From Sulfitobacter sp. (GTDB lineage: Bacteria; Pseudomonadota; Alphaproteobacteria; Rhodobacterales; Rhodobacteraceae): a stretch of DNA of 64,000 bases. Positions 27,459 to 36,909 of this stretch are shown in pieces; the stretch's first letter is position 1, and every line of letters begins with the position of its first letter. The position numbers were made by a program, and so were the translations under genes. The notes beneath the pieces were generated by a model. That model ran no database searches. It was not told the origin of the DNA and saw nothing but the letters and a program-made list of their open reading frames with translations. The stretch is taken from assembly GCA_017854855.1 (NCBI GenBank), contig JAFMGZ010000015.1, forward strand, positions 1 through 64,000, written 5' to 3'.

Positions 27459-28814
27459 TCAACGGAAAGCGAGCAATTTGCCCTTGCGCGAAACGACGTA
27501 AAGCGTGCCCCCTGCAACAACCGGTGCTGTGGTGGCCCCGCCGGGTATTTCCGTGGTTGCGGTCAATGCCCCGCTGGTGGGGTCAAAGCTGCGCAACATG
27601 CCATCGCTGGACGCCACCAGAACGCGCCCACCGGCGATCACGGGGCCATGGTGGCCAAAGACCTCTGACTGCTTGCGCGGCTTGTCCTTGACAAAGTTTG
27701 GCAAAGGCGCACCCCAGATGCGGCTGCCGTCCGATGCGTCCAGACGCAAAAGCTCGTTCAGATCGCTGATGACAAAGATTGAGCCCCCTGCAGGCCAAAC
27801 CGGCGTGATTGCCCCTTCTGATGCTGTCCAGATCCGCTCGCCACTGCCAAGGCTCAGCGCGGCCAGTCTGCCCGATTGATTGCCGACAAAGACCTTGTCG
27901 CCCGAAATCACCGGTGGGCTGGTCACGTCAGAGATGGAGGACAAGGCCCGTCCGGGCCGCTTGCCCACAACGGTGGCGGTCCAGCGCTGCAGGCCGCCCT
28001 GCCGGAACACCGCCTGCACTTCGCCAGAGCCATAGGCATAGATTGCCAACTGGGCGTTCAACGCCGGCGCTGGCGCGCCAAGTACGTTGTTGATACTGGT
28101 GCTGCCGCCGGTTTGCCATGCCACCCGCCCGCTTGATTTATCGAGGGCCCAACCCGTGTCGTCGCCCGCCGTAAGGTAGACCAAATCGCCATAGACCGTT
28201 GGCGTTCCAGAACCGGTGGCCTCCAGCTTTTGGGACCAGCGCGGGCTGCCGGTGGTCACATCCAGCGCGGCCAGAACGCCGTACCCTATTGAAACATAAA
28301 GCGTGTCGCCTTCAACAGCCAGGCCACCGCCCGATCCCTGCCCCTGTCTGTCGCTGTCAGGGGTCAGATCGCGGGTCCACAGCGTGGTCCCTTCGGTTGA
28401 GGTCGCCGTGACCCTTGCACCGGCATCAAGGGTAAAGATGCGCCCGTCTGATACCACAGGGTCCGCCGTGATCCGGTAGCGTCGGCTGTCGCCATCCCCG
28501 ATATCGGCCGACCAGGCAAGCAGCACCCCGTCGCGCAGCGCCGGATGCTGGACCCGGTAGCTGGGCGTGCCGATCGTATGGGTCCAGTTTGCATTGCTCT
28601 GGACTGCCCCCAGCGAGATCGGCGCGCTTGTGTTTTCAGTGGACGCCGCGTTTATCGTCAGATCGTCGGTCCCCGGATTTTGCAAGACCGAGCGAATGTC
28701 TTCTCTCTGCCCCGGCAGATAGACTTCTTTTTCCTGGCAGGCACCAAGCAAGAGAACCGCGGACAAAAGCCCTGCTGACCAAACCTTTTGCCCAATATTC
28801 GCCGAATAGATCAT
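27459..28814 (-). CDS. BamB-like PQQ-repeat outer-membrane assembly lipoprotein
   Basis: 451 residues from ATG 28814 (GAGCAGGG upstream; an in-frame GTG at 28826 is the alternative). The lipoprotein signal ends LLLGAC with lipidated Cys26. The mature part is a chain of PQQ-like beta-propeller blades, each with a LYV/VYAL-type strand and AldxxtGxxxW motif (for example LAALDVTTGSPRWSQKL, GWALDKSSGRVAWQTGG, LAALSLGSGERIWTAS). This matches BamB, the scaffold of the BAM complex, and the position next to der and a YfgM-like gene supports it. It is longer than E. coli BamB (392). Confidence 0.85.
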   Translation of the reverse strand: MIYSANIGQKVWSAGLLSAVLLLGACQEKEVYLPGQREDIRSVLQNPGTDDLTINAASTENTSAPISLGAVQSNANWTHTIGTPSYRVQHPALRDGVLLAWSADIGDGDSRRYRITADPVVSDGRIFTLDAGARVTATSTEGTTLWTRDLTPDSDRQGQGSGGGLAVEGDTLYVSIGYGVLAALDVTTGSPRWSQKLEATGSGTPTVYGDLVYLTAGDDTGWALDKSSGRVAWQTGGSTSINNVLGAPAPALNAQLAIYAYGSGEVQAVFRQGGLQRWTATVVGKRPGRALSSISDVTSPPVISGDKVFVGNQSGRLAALSLGSGERIWTASEGAITPVWPAGGSIFVISDLNELLRLDASDGSRIWGAPLPNFVKDKPRKQSEVFGHHGPVIAGGRVLVASSDGMLRSFDPTSGALTATTEIPGGATTAPVVAGGTLYVVSRKGKLLAFR

Positions 28815-28865
28815 GGCCCTGCTCACTTCTTGTTCATCGCTGTCCTGGCCCGCATGGGACGTGGA

Positions 28866-29567
28866 TCAATTGCTTTGTACAGCCCCGCCGTCACCATCCA
28901 GACCGCTCACGCCTGACAGCTCAGGCTCGCCGCCCAAGGCCACAATCACCTGTAGTGCGCGTTGTTGCAAGTCCGAGCTGACCTCGGCATCCACAAGGAT
29001 GGTCTGATAGCGCGTGATCGCCGCCTCAGAATCACCTGTCTCAATGTCGATCAATGCCATTTGCTCGCTCGCCAGCAGCCGCAGAGGGTTGCCGGGCTGT
29101 GCCATTGCCTCCAGCGCCTGACGGCGGTCTGCGACGGGGGTATCTGCCCCTTGCAGGGTGATGGATTTGAAACGCGCCAACTGCTGGTAGATGGAAGGGA
29201 TGTCACTGTTGACGGCCAGCGCATCGAGTTTCTCTATCGCTGTCGCAGTATCCCCAGCATCGGTGTATTCAGCGGCGGTCATCAGCCCAAGGACGGCTGC
29301 TGCGGTGGGCGTATCTGCGGTGACCGCCGCCAGCGCCTGTGCCCTTTCAACCGTGTCGTTGACGCCAAGCGCGGCCAGCATCGCATCTCCCAGCGCCTCG
29401 GCCTGTGCACGTTCCTGCGCCTTGCGGTATTCAGAAAACGCGGCACCCCCAACGATCACCAGGATCGCAAGAACGGCGATCCATCCATACCGGCGCAGCA
29501 GCGCATAAAGGCGGTCCCGGCGGACCTCTTCGTTCACTTCTTCGACAAAACTGTCTGTATTGCTCAT
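28866..29567 (-). CDS. YfgM-like membrane-anchored TPR protein
   Basis: 233 residues: a short cytoplasmic N-terminus, a membrane helix at 28-44 (YGWIAVLAILVIVGGAAF) and a periplasmic helical TPR_21-type domain. The N-terminal SFVEEVNEEVRRDRLYALLRRYGW is the usual start of alphaproteobacterial YfgM-like proteins. In E. coli YfgM works with PpiD at the Sec translocon on periplasmic chaperone traffic. It is the first gene of the operon with bamB and der, 51 bases from the bamB start. Confidence 0.85.
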   Translation of the reverse strand: MSNTDSFVEEVNEEVRRDRLYALLRRYGWIAVLAILVIVGGAAFSEYRKAQERAQAEALGDAMLAALGVNDTVERAQALAAVTADTPTAAAVLGLMTAAEYTDAGDTATAIEKLDALAVNSDIPSIYQQLARFKSITLQGADTPVADRRQALEAMAQPGNPLRLLASEQMALIDIETGDSEAAITRYQTILVDAEVSSDLQQRALQVIVALGGEPELSGVSGLDGDGGAVQSN

Positions 29568-29686
29568 CTGATGCGCCCTTGGCCTGCGGTTTTGACCCTC
29601 TTACCGCGCACAAGGAAGCAAGCCAAGACCCGTTACCGCAGCATCAAGCACAGCAATTACGCAACCCACAGGATTTTGACAAAAAA

Positions 29687-29720
29687 CATCACAACTAAAC
29701 TGGTCAGTTCAGTTGTGATG
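29687..29720 (+). promoter_or_regulatory. 34-bp near-perfect palindrome, likely repressor operator of the RND operon
   Basis: Outer arms CATCACAACT (29687-29696) and AGTTGTGATG (29711-29720) and inner arms AACTG (29698-29702) and CAGTT (29705-29709) share one dyad centre at 29703/29704. Only the centre pair and one arm pair fail to match. A TTGACA box lies at 29676-29681 just upstream. TetR-type repressors of RND pumps commonly bind such nested palindromes, but no regulator gene is adjacent. Confidence 0.6.
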
Positions 29721-29781
29721 TACTAGATACGGCATAAGTTAACGACGAAACTGAATGCTTCTCACCGCGCGAGGTATCGCA

Positions 29782-31029
29782 ATGCGCATTTTCTCTATCC
29801 TGGCTGCAATTGCAGTGACCGTCTTGTTGGCCATGTCGATCTTGGCACGCCCGCAGCTGGCTGCCCTTTTTGGTGCGCAGGGCGCTGAAACGACTGACGC
29901 GCAATCCACCGTGGCACCCGGGTCTGTCCCGGAAACATCGCCTGCCACTGACCGACTGGTCAAGGTGCAGGTGCGCAAGATCACCGGCCAGCAAGTCGAC
30001 AGCGCCGTGATCCTGCGCGGCGAGACACAGGCCGCGCGTCAGGTCGATGTCCGGGCCGAGACCTCAGCGGTTGTCACATCAGAACCTTTGCGCAAGGGCG
30101 CGCAGATCGCCAAGGGGGACGCACTATGTGTTCTGGACCCCGGCACAAGGCAGGCCGCCCTGCAAGAAGCCCGCGCACGACTGGCCGAGGCAGAATCCCG
30201 CGTTCCAGAGGCAGAAGCGCGCGTTTCCGAAGCGCAGGCCCGTCTTGAAGAGGCCAAGATCAATCAAAACGCAGCCGCCCGACTGAGCGAAGACGGCTTT
30301 GCCTCGCAGAGCCGTCTGGCCGCCACCGATGCGGCTGTGGCTGCGGCAAAAGCCGGTGTGACATCCGCCACTTCGGGGCTGCGCGCCGCGCGCTCCGGTA
30401 TCGAGGCGGCGACAGCGGCTGTGGCGGGTGCGGAAAAAGAGATTGAACGCCTGACCATCCTGGCCCCGTTCAGCGGCATGCTGGAAAGCGATACAGCCGA
30501 ACTGGGCAGCCTGCTGCAGCCCGGTGCCCTTTGCGCCACGATCATCCAGCTTGACCCGATCAAACTGGTGGCCTTTGTTCCTGAAACCGAAGTGAACCGC
30601 GTCACCCTTGGCGCGATGGCCGGGGCCCGGCTGGCGGCTGGCGGCGAACAGGTGACGGGGGCCGTGACGTTCCTGTCCCGCTCTGCCGATCCAGAGACGC
30701 GGACCTTTCGGGTCGAGATTGAAGTCAATAACTCAGACCTGCGCATCCGCGACGGCCAAACCGCCGAGATCGCCATCGCCTCTGCCGGGGTAAAGGCGCA
30801 TTTGCTGCCGCAGTCGTCCCTGACACTGAATGACGACGGCGCGCTGGGTGTGCGTTTGGTGGACCAGAATGCGGTCGTGGCCTTTGCGCCCGTAAACATC
30901 ATGCGTGACACCAGTTCAGGCGTCTGGGTCACCGGCCTGCCCGAAGTCGCCGATGTGATTGTGGTGGGTCAGGAATATGTCACTGCCGGCGTCACTGTAG
31001 CGCCCAGCTGGCAGGAGGCCACACAATGA
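29782..31029 (+). CDS. RND efflux periplasmic adaptor (membrane fusion protein)
   Basis: 415 residues from ATG 29782 (GCGAGG upstream); the ATG at 29755 has no site. An N-terminal anchor helix spans residues 4-22. Then come the lipoyl half (QVDVRAETSAVVTSEPLRKGAQIAKGDALCVLDP), a long alanine/glutamate-rich coiled-coil hairpin (about 125-205, AEAESRVPEAEARVSEAQARLEEAK), the second lipoyl half (LTILAPFSGMLESDTAELGSLLQPGALCATI) and a beta-barrel with DPETRTFRVEIEVNN. It links the inner-membrane pump to an outer-membrane channel. The stop codon overlaps the pump start (ATGA). Confidence 0.93.
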   Translation: MRIFSILAAIAVTVLLAMSILARPQLAALFGAQGAETTDAQSTVAPGSVPETSPATDRLVKVQVRKITGQQVDSAVILRGETQAARQVDVRAETSAVVTSEPLRKGAQIAKGDALCVLDPGTRQAALQEARARLAEAESRVPEAEARVSEAQARLEEAKINQNAAARLSEDGFASQSRLAATDAAVAAAKAGVTSATSGLRAARSGIEAATAAVAGAEKEIERLTILAPFSGMLESDTAELGSLLQPGALCATIIQLDPIKLVAFVPETEVNRVTLGAMAGARLAAGGEQVTGAVTFLSRSADPETRTFRVEIEVNNSDLRIRDGQTAEIAIASAGVKAHLLPQSSLTLNDDGALGVRLVDQNAVVAFAPVNIMRDTSSGVWVTGLPEVADVIVVGQEYVTAGVTVAPSWQEATQ

Positions 31030-34000
31030 CCGGCGTCGTCGATTGGGCGGCCGGCCGTGCGCGCATGGTGCTGGCCTTTATCCTGCTGAGCCTTGTGGTC
31101 GGCGGGTATTCCTATTCCACCCTGCCCAAAGAGGGCGAGCCGGATATCGAAATTCCGGCGCTTTTCGTGTCGGTCCAGTTTCCGGGCATTTCCGCAGCCG
31201 ACAGTGAGACGCTGCTGGTCAAACCCATGGAGACAGAGCTGGCCGATCTGGACGGCCTGAAAAAGATGAACGGTACGGCGGCTGAAAACTATGCCGGTGT
31301 GGCGCTGGAATTCGAATTCGGCTGGGACAAGACCAAGATCATGGCCGATGTCCGCGATGCGATGTCCAGCGCCGAGGCAAAGTTTCCCGAAGGCTATGAC
31401 AAATATTCCATCAACGAGATCAACTTCTCTGAATTTCCCATCATCATCGTCAACCTGACAGGCCCGGTGCCGGAACGCACCATGGCCCGGGTGGCACGCG
31501 ACCTGCAGGATGAACTGGAAGGACTGGATGCCGTGCTTGAGGCGGGGCTTGCGGGTGACCGCGACGAGATGCTTGAGGTGCTGATCGATCCCTTGCGGCT
31601 GGAGGCCTATAACGTCACCGCAGGCGAGCTGATCAATGTGGTTCAGAACAACAACCAACTGATTGCCGCAGGCGAAATTGAAAGTTCTCAGGGCACTTTC
31701 GCGGTCAAGATCCCGTCTTCCTTCAACGATCCGCGCGATGTCTATTCCCTGCCCGTCAAGACCAATGGCGACCGCGTGGTCACCTTGGGCGATTTAGCAC
31801 AGATCAATCTGACCTTCGAAGACCGTCAGGGCACGGCGCGTTTCAACAGTGAGAAAACGCTGGCGCTGCAGGTCGTCAAGCGCAAGGGATACAACCTGAT
31901 CGACACTTCGCGTCAGGTACAAGAGATCGTGACCGCCCGCGCGGCGGCCTGGCCGGACGGTTTGCAGGCTGCGGTCACCGTGGGCACGTCAAATGACCAG
32001 AGCCGGATTGTGGATTCGATGGTCCAGCAGCTCTTGGGGTCCGTCTTTACCGCGATTGCGCTGGTGATGATCGTGGTTCTGGCCGCATTGGGCATCCGTG
32101 CCGCATTGCTGGTGGGTTTTGCCATTCCGACATCATTCCTGCTGTGTTTTGCCTTTCTGGCGCTGATGGGCATTTCGGTGTCCAATATCGTGATGTTCGG
32201 GTTGATCCTGGCCGTGGGCATGCTGGTGGACGGGGCGATCGTGGTCGTTGAATATGCCGATGCGCGCCAGCAACAGGGCGACGGGCCGATGCAGGCCTAT
32301 GTTGAGGCCGCCAAGCGGATGTTCTGGCCCATCATTTCATCCACGGCGACGACACTATGTGCCTTTTTGCCCATGCTGTTCTGGCCCGGTGTGCCCGGCC
32401 AGTTCATGGGCATGCTGCCCGTCACACTGATCTTTGTTTTGTCGGCATCCTTGGTTGTGGCGCTGATCTATCTGCCGGTTATGGGCGGCGTGACCGGACG
32501 GCTTGAGCGTTGGATGGCAGACAATATGGAAGCCATCGCGGGGCTGCGCTGGTATCTGCACCTGATCCTGTTTCCCTTGGCGCTGGCCATGATATTTGTT
32601 CCCATGTCGGTGATGCAGCCGCTGTTTGGCGTGATTTCCGCCCAATTTGCAGGGATGGACGGGCTGAATGTGCTGGGCTCGGTGATCCCGACCTTTGTGA
32701 CGGTCTTCTTTTGTGTGCTGGCACTTTGTGCAGCTTTGTCCGTCGGGCTTTCGGGGGGGATGATGGCGCTGCTGGCGTTCTTTGCGGTCTTTACGCGTGC
32801 GGGCCGCGGTGGGCGCTGGATCACCTCCAAGCTGTTCCGCAAGACCCCCGACAGGATCAACGCCGGATACCGGCGCAATGGATTTGGCAGGGTTATCGCC
32901 TTTATCGTGGGCAACCCAGTCATGCCATTGGTCATGGCGGGCATCGTCTTTGTCTTTGTCGGCACCGTCATGATCTTTTTCGGGAACAACTCCAAAGGGG
33001 TTGAATTCTTTGTTGAATCGGAACCCGAACAGGCCATCGTCTATGTGCTGGCGCGGGGCAACCTGTCGCTGAATGAAAAGGACGATCTGCTGCAAAGGGC
33101 AGAGGAAATCGTGCTGCGCCATCCCGGTGTGCAAACCGCCTTTTCCTTTGCGGGCGAAGGGGGATTGGACAGCAACACCGGCGGGGCGCAGGCCCCCAAG
33201 GACAGTATCGGGCAAATTCAGCTGGAAACCATTCCATGGGAAGATCGACCCAACAAGACCACAAATTGGTTCACCATTCCGATTATCGGCTACCAGGTCA
33301 CGCGCCAGACGCAGGACCCCGCCTTTGACGGTGACGTCATCTTGGCCGAACTGACAGAGCAATTGTCCGAAATACCGGGAATACGGATCGAAATTCTGGC
33401 GCAGGCCCGTGGGCCCGCTTCTGGCAAACCTGTGCATCTGCGGCTCAAGTCCGAAAGTTTTCCGGACCTGCTGGCCGCCACTGCCGCCGTGCGCGCGCAA
33501 TACGAAGCGACGGCGGGCCTGACCTTGATCGAAGACACACGCCCCCTGCCCGGCATCGACTGGCAGATCGACGTTGATGTGGAAAAGGCCGGGCGCTACG
33601 GCGCGGATGTGCTGACCGTCGGGGCGATGGTGCAATTGGTCACACGCGGCCTTTTGCTGGACACGATGCGCGTCGACAGTTCTGACGAAGAGATCGAAAT
33701 TCGCGTGCGCCTGCCAGAAAAAGACCGTGTGCTCAGCACGCTGGACACGCTCAAGGTGCGCACGGCGGATGGTCTCATTCCGCTGAGCAACTTTATCACC
33801 CGCACCCCTGTGCCAAAGCTGGCAGAGATCAACAGGGTCGATCAGAAACGCTATCTGGATGTAAAGGCAGACGTCGCACCGGGATTGATGAAAGTCGTGG
33901 AAACACATCGCGAAAACGGTGTGGAGGTCAGCACCACCCTGGCCACGCTTCGCCCGGCGGGCAATGATGCGGACCTCACCAGTCTGGATGGTACCGGCTA

Positions 34001-34904
34001 CAAGATCACGCAGCGGACCGAAGCCGCGCGCGACATAGACCTGCAGGCGGGTATTGCACGGGGCGGTGCCTTGCGGCTGGTGCCAATCAATGCCAACGAA
34101 CGCATTGCTGAGATCACCAAGTGGCTGGACGAAAAACCTCTGCCTCTGGGGGTCAGCACCGAATGGACCGGCGACCAGGAAGATCAGGCCGAAAGCCAGG
34201 CTTTCCTCAGCTCGGCCTTTACGGCGGCGCTGGGGTTGATGTTCATCATTCTGCTTGCGCAATTCAACTCCTTTTACAATGCCACACTGGTGCTGCTGGC
34301 GGTGATCTTGTCGACAACGGGTGTGTTGATTGGCATGTTGGTGATGGATCAGACCTTCTCAATCATCATGACGGGGACGGGGATCGTCGCCTTGGCCGGG
34401 ATCGTGGTGAACAACAACATCATCCTGATCGACACCTATCAGGAATATGAACGCTACATGCCCCGGATCGAGGCGATTATCCGCACCGCTCAGGCGCGCA
34501 TTCGGCCGGTGTTGTTGACAACGATCACCACAATGGCGGGACTTGCGCCGATGATGTTCGGCCTCAGCCTGAATTTTGCCGATGGTGGCTATACGATCGA
34601 CAGCCCGACGGCGCTGTGGTGGAAACAGCTGGCAACAGCGGTGGTGTTCGGTTTGGGGATTGCGACTGTGCTGACGCTGATCGTGACGCCGTCCATGTTG
34701 GCCATTCGCATCTGGGCCACGACCTATATCCGCTGGATCGCGCGGCTGCTGGCCAAGATGTCACTGGGCAGGGCCAGCCGTGCTGCCCGCGACTGGGCGT
34801 TGCAGCGTGATGCAGGCCGGATGCAGGCGCAGGAAATCCTGTGGGATCCTGATTTTGGGGTCACACCGCCGGTGCAAAAACCGCAGCTGTCCGCCGCCGA
34901 ATAA
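31026..34904 (+). CDS. RND-family efflux pump permease with an enlarged central membrane region
   Basis: 1292 residues, against about 1030-1050 for AcrB-type pumps. It has TM1 at about 14-33, a first periplasmic domain, then TM2-6 including GLILAVGMLVDGAIVVVE, where only one of the two AcrB proton-relay aspartates is kept (VDG for VDD). The second half repeats the layout and ends with FADGGYTIDS... and a final membrane bundle. The extra length sits mainly at about 485-625 between TM6 and TM7: a hydrophobic insert with roughly three helices plus a basic RAGRGGRWITSKLFRKTP segment. It is coupled to the adaptor gene; no outer-membrane channel gene is nearby. The substrate is unknown. Confidence 0.93.
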   Translation: MTGVVDWAAGRARMVLAFILLSLVVGGYSYSTLPKEGEPDIEIPALFVSVQFPGISAADSETLLVKPMETELADLDGLKKMNGTAAENYAGVALEFEFGWDKTKIMADVRDAMSSAEAKFPEGYDKYSINEINFSEFPIIIVNLTGPVPERTMARVARDLQDELEGLDAVLEAGLAGDRDEMLEVLIDPLRLEAYNVTAGELINVVQNNNQLIAAGEIESSQGTFAVKIPSSFNDPRDVYSLPVKTNGDRVVTLGDLAQINLTFEDRQGTARFNSEKTLALQVVKRKGYNLIDTSRQVQEIVTARAAAWPDGLQAAVTVGTSNDQSRIVDSMVQQLLGSVFTAIALVMIVVLAALGIRAALLVGFAIPTSFLLCFAFLALMGISVSNIVMFGLILAVGMLVDGAIVVVEYADARQQQGDGPMQAYVEAAKRMFWPIISSTATTLCAFLPMLFWPGVPGQFMGMLPVTLIFVLSASLVVALIYLPVMGGVTGRLERWMADNMEAIAGLRWYLHLILFPLALAMIFVPMSVMQPLFGVISAQFAGMDGLNVLGSVIPTFVTVFFCVLALCAALSVGLSGGMMALLAFFAVFTRAGRGGRWITSKLFRKTPDRINAGYRRNGFGRVIAFIVGNPVMPLVMAGIVFVFVGTVMIFFGNNSKGVEFFVESEPEQAIVYVLARGNLSLNEKDDLLQRAEEIVLRHPGVQTAFSFAGEGGLDSNTGGAQAPKDSIGQIQLETIPWEDRPNKTTNWFTIPIIGYQVTRQTQDPAFDGDVILAELTEQLSEIPGIRIEILAQARGPASGKPVHLRLKSESFPDLLAATAAVRAQYEATAGLTLIEDTRPLPGIDWQIDVDVEKAGRYGADVLTVGAMVQLVTRGLLLDTMRVDSSDEEIEIRVRLPEKDRVLSTLDTLKVRTADGLIPLSNFITRTPVPKLAEINRVDQKRYLDVKADVAPGLMKVVETHRENGVEVSTTLATLRPAGNDADLTSLDGTGYKITQRTEAARDIDLQAGIARGGALRLVPINANERIAEITKWLDEKPLPLGVSTEWTGDQEDQAESQAFLSSAFTAALGLMFIILLAQFNSFYNATLVLLAVILSTTGVLIGMLVMDQTFSIIMTGTGIVALAGIVVNNNIILIDTYQEYERYMPRIEAIIRTAQARIRPVLLTTITTMAGLAPMMFGLSLNFADGGYTIDSPTALWWKQLATAVVFGLGIATVLTLIVTPSMLAIRIWATTYIRWIARLLAKMSLGRASRAARDWALQRDAGRMQAQEILWDPDFGVTPPVQKPQLSAAE

Positions 34905-34920
34905 ATCTGCTGCTAGATAC

Positions 34921-34945
34921 CAAGGTGGGCCACAGGCCCACCTTG
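34921..34945. terminator. 11-bp hairpin between convergent RND and Atm1-type genes
   Basis: CAAGGTGGGCC and GGCCCACCTTG form a perfect stem around ACA, 16 bases after the RND stop and 9 bases from the end of the ABC exporter gene. It lacks a T-tract on both strands but is placed as a shared bidirectional terminator. Confidence 0.6.
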
Positions 34946-34954
34946 CGTGTTCTA

Positions 34955-36817
34955 TCAGGATTTCGCTTCTTCGGACTGCTGGCGATGCCACAGCTGTGCA
35001 TAGCGGCCTTCAAGCGCCAAAAGCTCGTCATGGCGGCCCTGCTCCATGATCTCGCCCTTTTCCAGAACAACAATCCGGTCCGCATCTGCGATGGTGCTGA
35101 GCCGGTGAGCGATGGTCAGCACTGTGCGGCCCTCGCCCGCGCGCATCAGCGCGTCCTGAATCTCATGCTCTGTCTCACTGTCCAGCGCCGATGTCGCCTC
35201 GTCCAGCAGCAGAATGGGAGGGTTCTTGAGCAGGGTGCGCGCAATGCCAACGCGCTGCTTTTCACCGCCAGACAGTTTCAGGCCGCGCTCTCCTACGGTG
35301 GTGTCATACCGGTCGGGCAGGCTCATGATGAAATCATGGATCTGCGCATCTTTTGCCGCCGCCTCCACATCCGCCTGCGTGGCCCCGTCGCGGCCATAGG
35401 CGATGTTGTAGCCGATGGTGTCGTTGAACAGGACCGTGTCCTGCGGCACGACGCCAATGGCCCGGTGCAGGCTGTCTTGGGTCACGGTGCGGATGTCCTG
35501 ACCATCAATTTTCAGCGCACCTTGGCTGACGTCGTAAAAGCGGAACAAAAGCCGCCCGATGGTGGATTTCCCCGACCCCGTCGACCCGACGATCGCCACG
35601 GTTTCACCCGGCTGGGCCTCTATCGTCACACCCCTGAGGATGGTCCGGTCAGGGTCATAGCCAAAGTGCACATTCTCAAGCGTCACCTTGCCCCCCGTCA
35701 CCTTCAGATCCGGCGCGCCCGGAGCGTCTGAAATCTCGGCGGGTTGGTCCAGAAGATTGAACATCTGGCCCATATCGACCAGGGCCTGCCTGATCTCGCG
35801 GTAAACAGTACCCAAAAAGTTCAGCGGCACGGTGATCTGAACCATATAGGCGTTCACCATGACAAAATCACCAACGGTCAGCGTGCCGTTCTGCACGCCA
35901 ATCGCCGCCATGATCATGACCGCGACAAGCCCTGCCGTGATCAGCACCGACTGGCCAAAGTTCAGAAAGGCCAGCGAATAGCTGGTCTTGATGGCTGCCT
36001 CTTCATAGCCTGCCATCGCGTTGTCATAGCGCCTTGCCTCGCGGCCCTCAGCGCCAAAGTATTTCACTGTCTCATAGTTCAGCAGGCTGTCGATGGCCTT
36101 TTGGTTGGCGTCGGTATCTGCCGCATTCATCTGGCGGCGCTGGCGCACCCGCCATTCCGTGACCGCAAAGGTGAACCACACATAAAGCCCGATGGTGACC
36201 GCGACGACCACCAGATAGGTCCAATCGAACAGAATCGTCAGGATGACACCGATCATCAACAGCTCAAGGATCAAGGGGCCGATGTTGAACAGCAAGAAGC
36301 GCAAAAGGAATTCCACCCCCTTGACGCCACGTTCGATGATCCGGCTTAGCCCGCCGGTCTTGCGCGTGATGTGATAGCGCATGGACAGACGGTGAATATG
36401 CTCAAAGGTCTCAAGCGCCAGCATGCGAAGGGCCCGCTGGCCCACCCGTGCAAAAATCGCATCGCGCAACTGCTGAAAGCCGACCGTCATCAGCCGCGCC
36501 ATGCCGTAAGCGATGGTCAGACCGATGGCCCCCAAAGCCACCAAAGGCACGCCTTCGCCCGCAAGTGCATCAACCGCATCGCGGTAAAACAACGGCGTGG
36601 CGACAGAGACCAGTTTCGCCACAAACAGCACCACCATGGCCCATACGACGCGTTTCTTGACCCAAGGCATGTTGTGCGGCCACAGATAGGGCGCGACCTT
36701 GCGCAGCACCAGAAAACCCGAATGGCGTTCCTCTTGGGCGAGGATGTCTTCTTCGCTCAGGGGTTTTGCCTGTCCGTTTGAAGGTGCAGTGGTGGTTCCA
36801 GTGGTATCAGCAGCCAT
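34955..36817 (-). CDS. Atm1/HMT1-type ABC half-transporter (ATPase-permease)
   Basis: 620 residues from ATG 36817 (GGAACGA upstream). An N-terminal membrane domain of six helices (about 55-330) is followed by an ATPase domain with Walker A GSTGSGKST near 415, Q-loop VPQDTVLF, signature LSGGEKQRVGIARTLL, Walker B ILLLDEATSALD and the H-loop AHRLST. The start of the membrane domain (KVAPYLWPHNMPWVKKRVVWAM) and the RYDTTVGERGLKLSGGEKQR stretch are those of the Atm1/ABCB7 group. That group exports glutathione-linked sulfur or metal species and confers metal tolerance. It acts as a homodimer. Confidence 0.93.
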   Translation of the reverse strand: MAADTTGTTTAPSNGQAKPLSEEDILAQEERHSGFLVLRKVAPYLWPHNMPWVKKRVVWAMVVLFVAKLVSVATPLFYRDAVDALAGEGVPLVALGAIGLTIAYGMARLMTVGFQQLRDAIFARVGQRALRMLALETFEHIHRLSMRYHITRKTGGLSRIIERGVKGVEFLLRFLLFNIGPLILELLMIGVILTILFDWTYLVVVAVTIGLYVWFTFAVTEWRVRQRRQMNAADTDANQKAIDSLLNYETVKYFGAEGREARRYDNAMAGYEEAAIKTSYSLAFLNFGQSVLITAGLVAVMIMAAIGVQNGTLTVGDFVMVNAYMVQITVPLNFLGTVYREIRQALVDMGQMFNLLDQPAEISDAPGAPDLKVTGGKVTLENVHFGYDPDRTILRGVTIEAQPGETVAIVGSTGSGKSTIGRLLFRFYDVSQGALKIDGQDIRTVTQDSLHRAIGVVPQDTVLFNDTIGYNIAYGRDGATQADVEAAAKDAQIHDFIMSLPDRYDTTVGERGLKLSGGEKQRVGIARTLLKNPPILLLDEATSALDSETEHEIQDALMRAGEGRTVLTIAHRLSTIADADRIVVLEKGEIMEQGRHDELLALEGRYAQLWHRQQSEEAKS

Positions 36818-36909
36818 GTTCGTTCCAGTCTATTTGACTGCTACATAGCCCTGCCGCACGGGGGTTGCCACCCACCGAGATGATTTAGATATCGCATCCC
36901 TGGCCCGGA

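Noticed and set aside
32355-34262. 635-codon open frame antisense to the RND permease gene
   Set aside because: It lies wholly opposite a strongly supported transporter, its product is rich in His, Gln, Arg and Gly as expected from the complement of GC-rich codons, and it has no domain.
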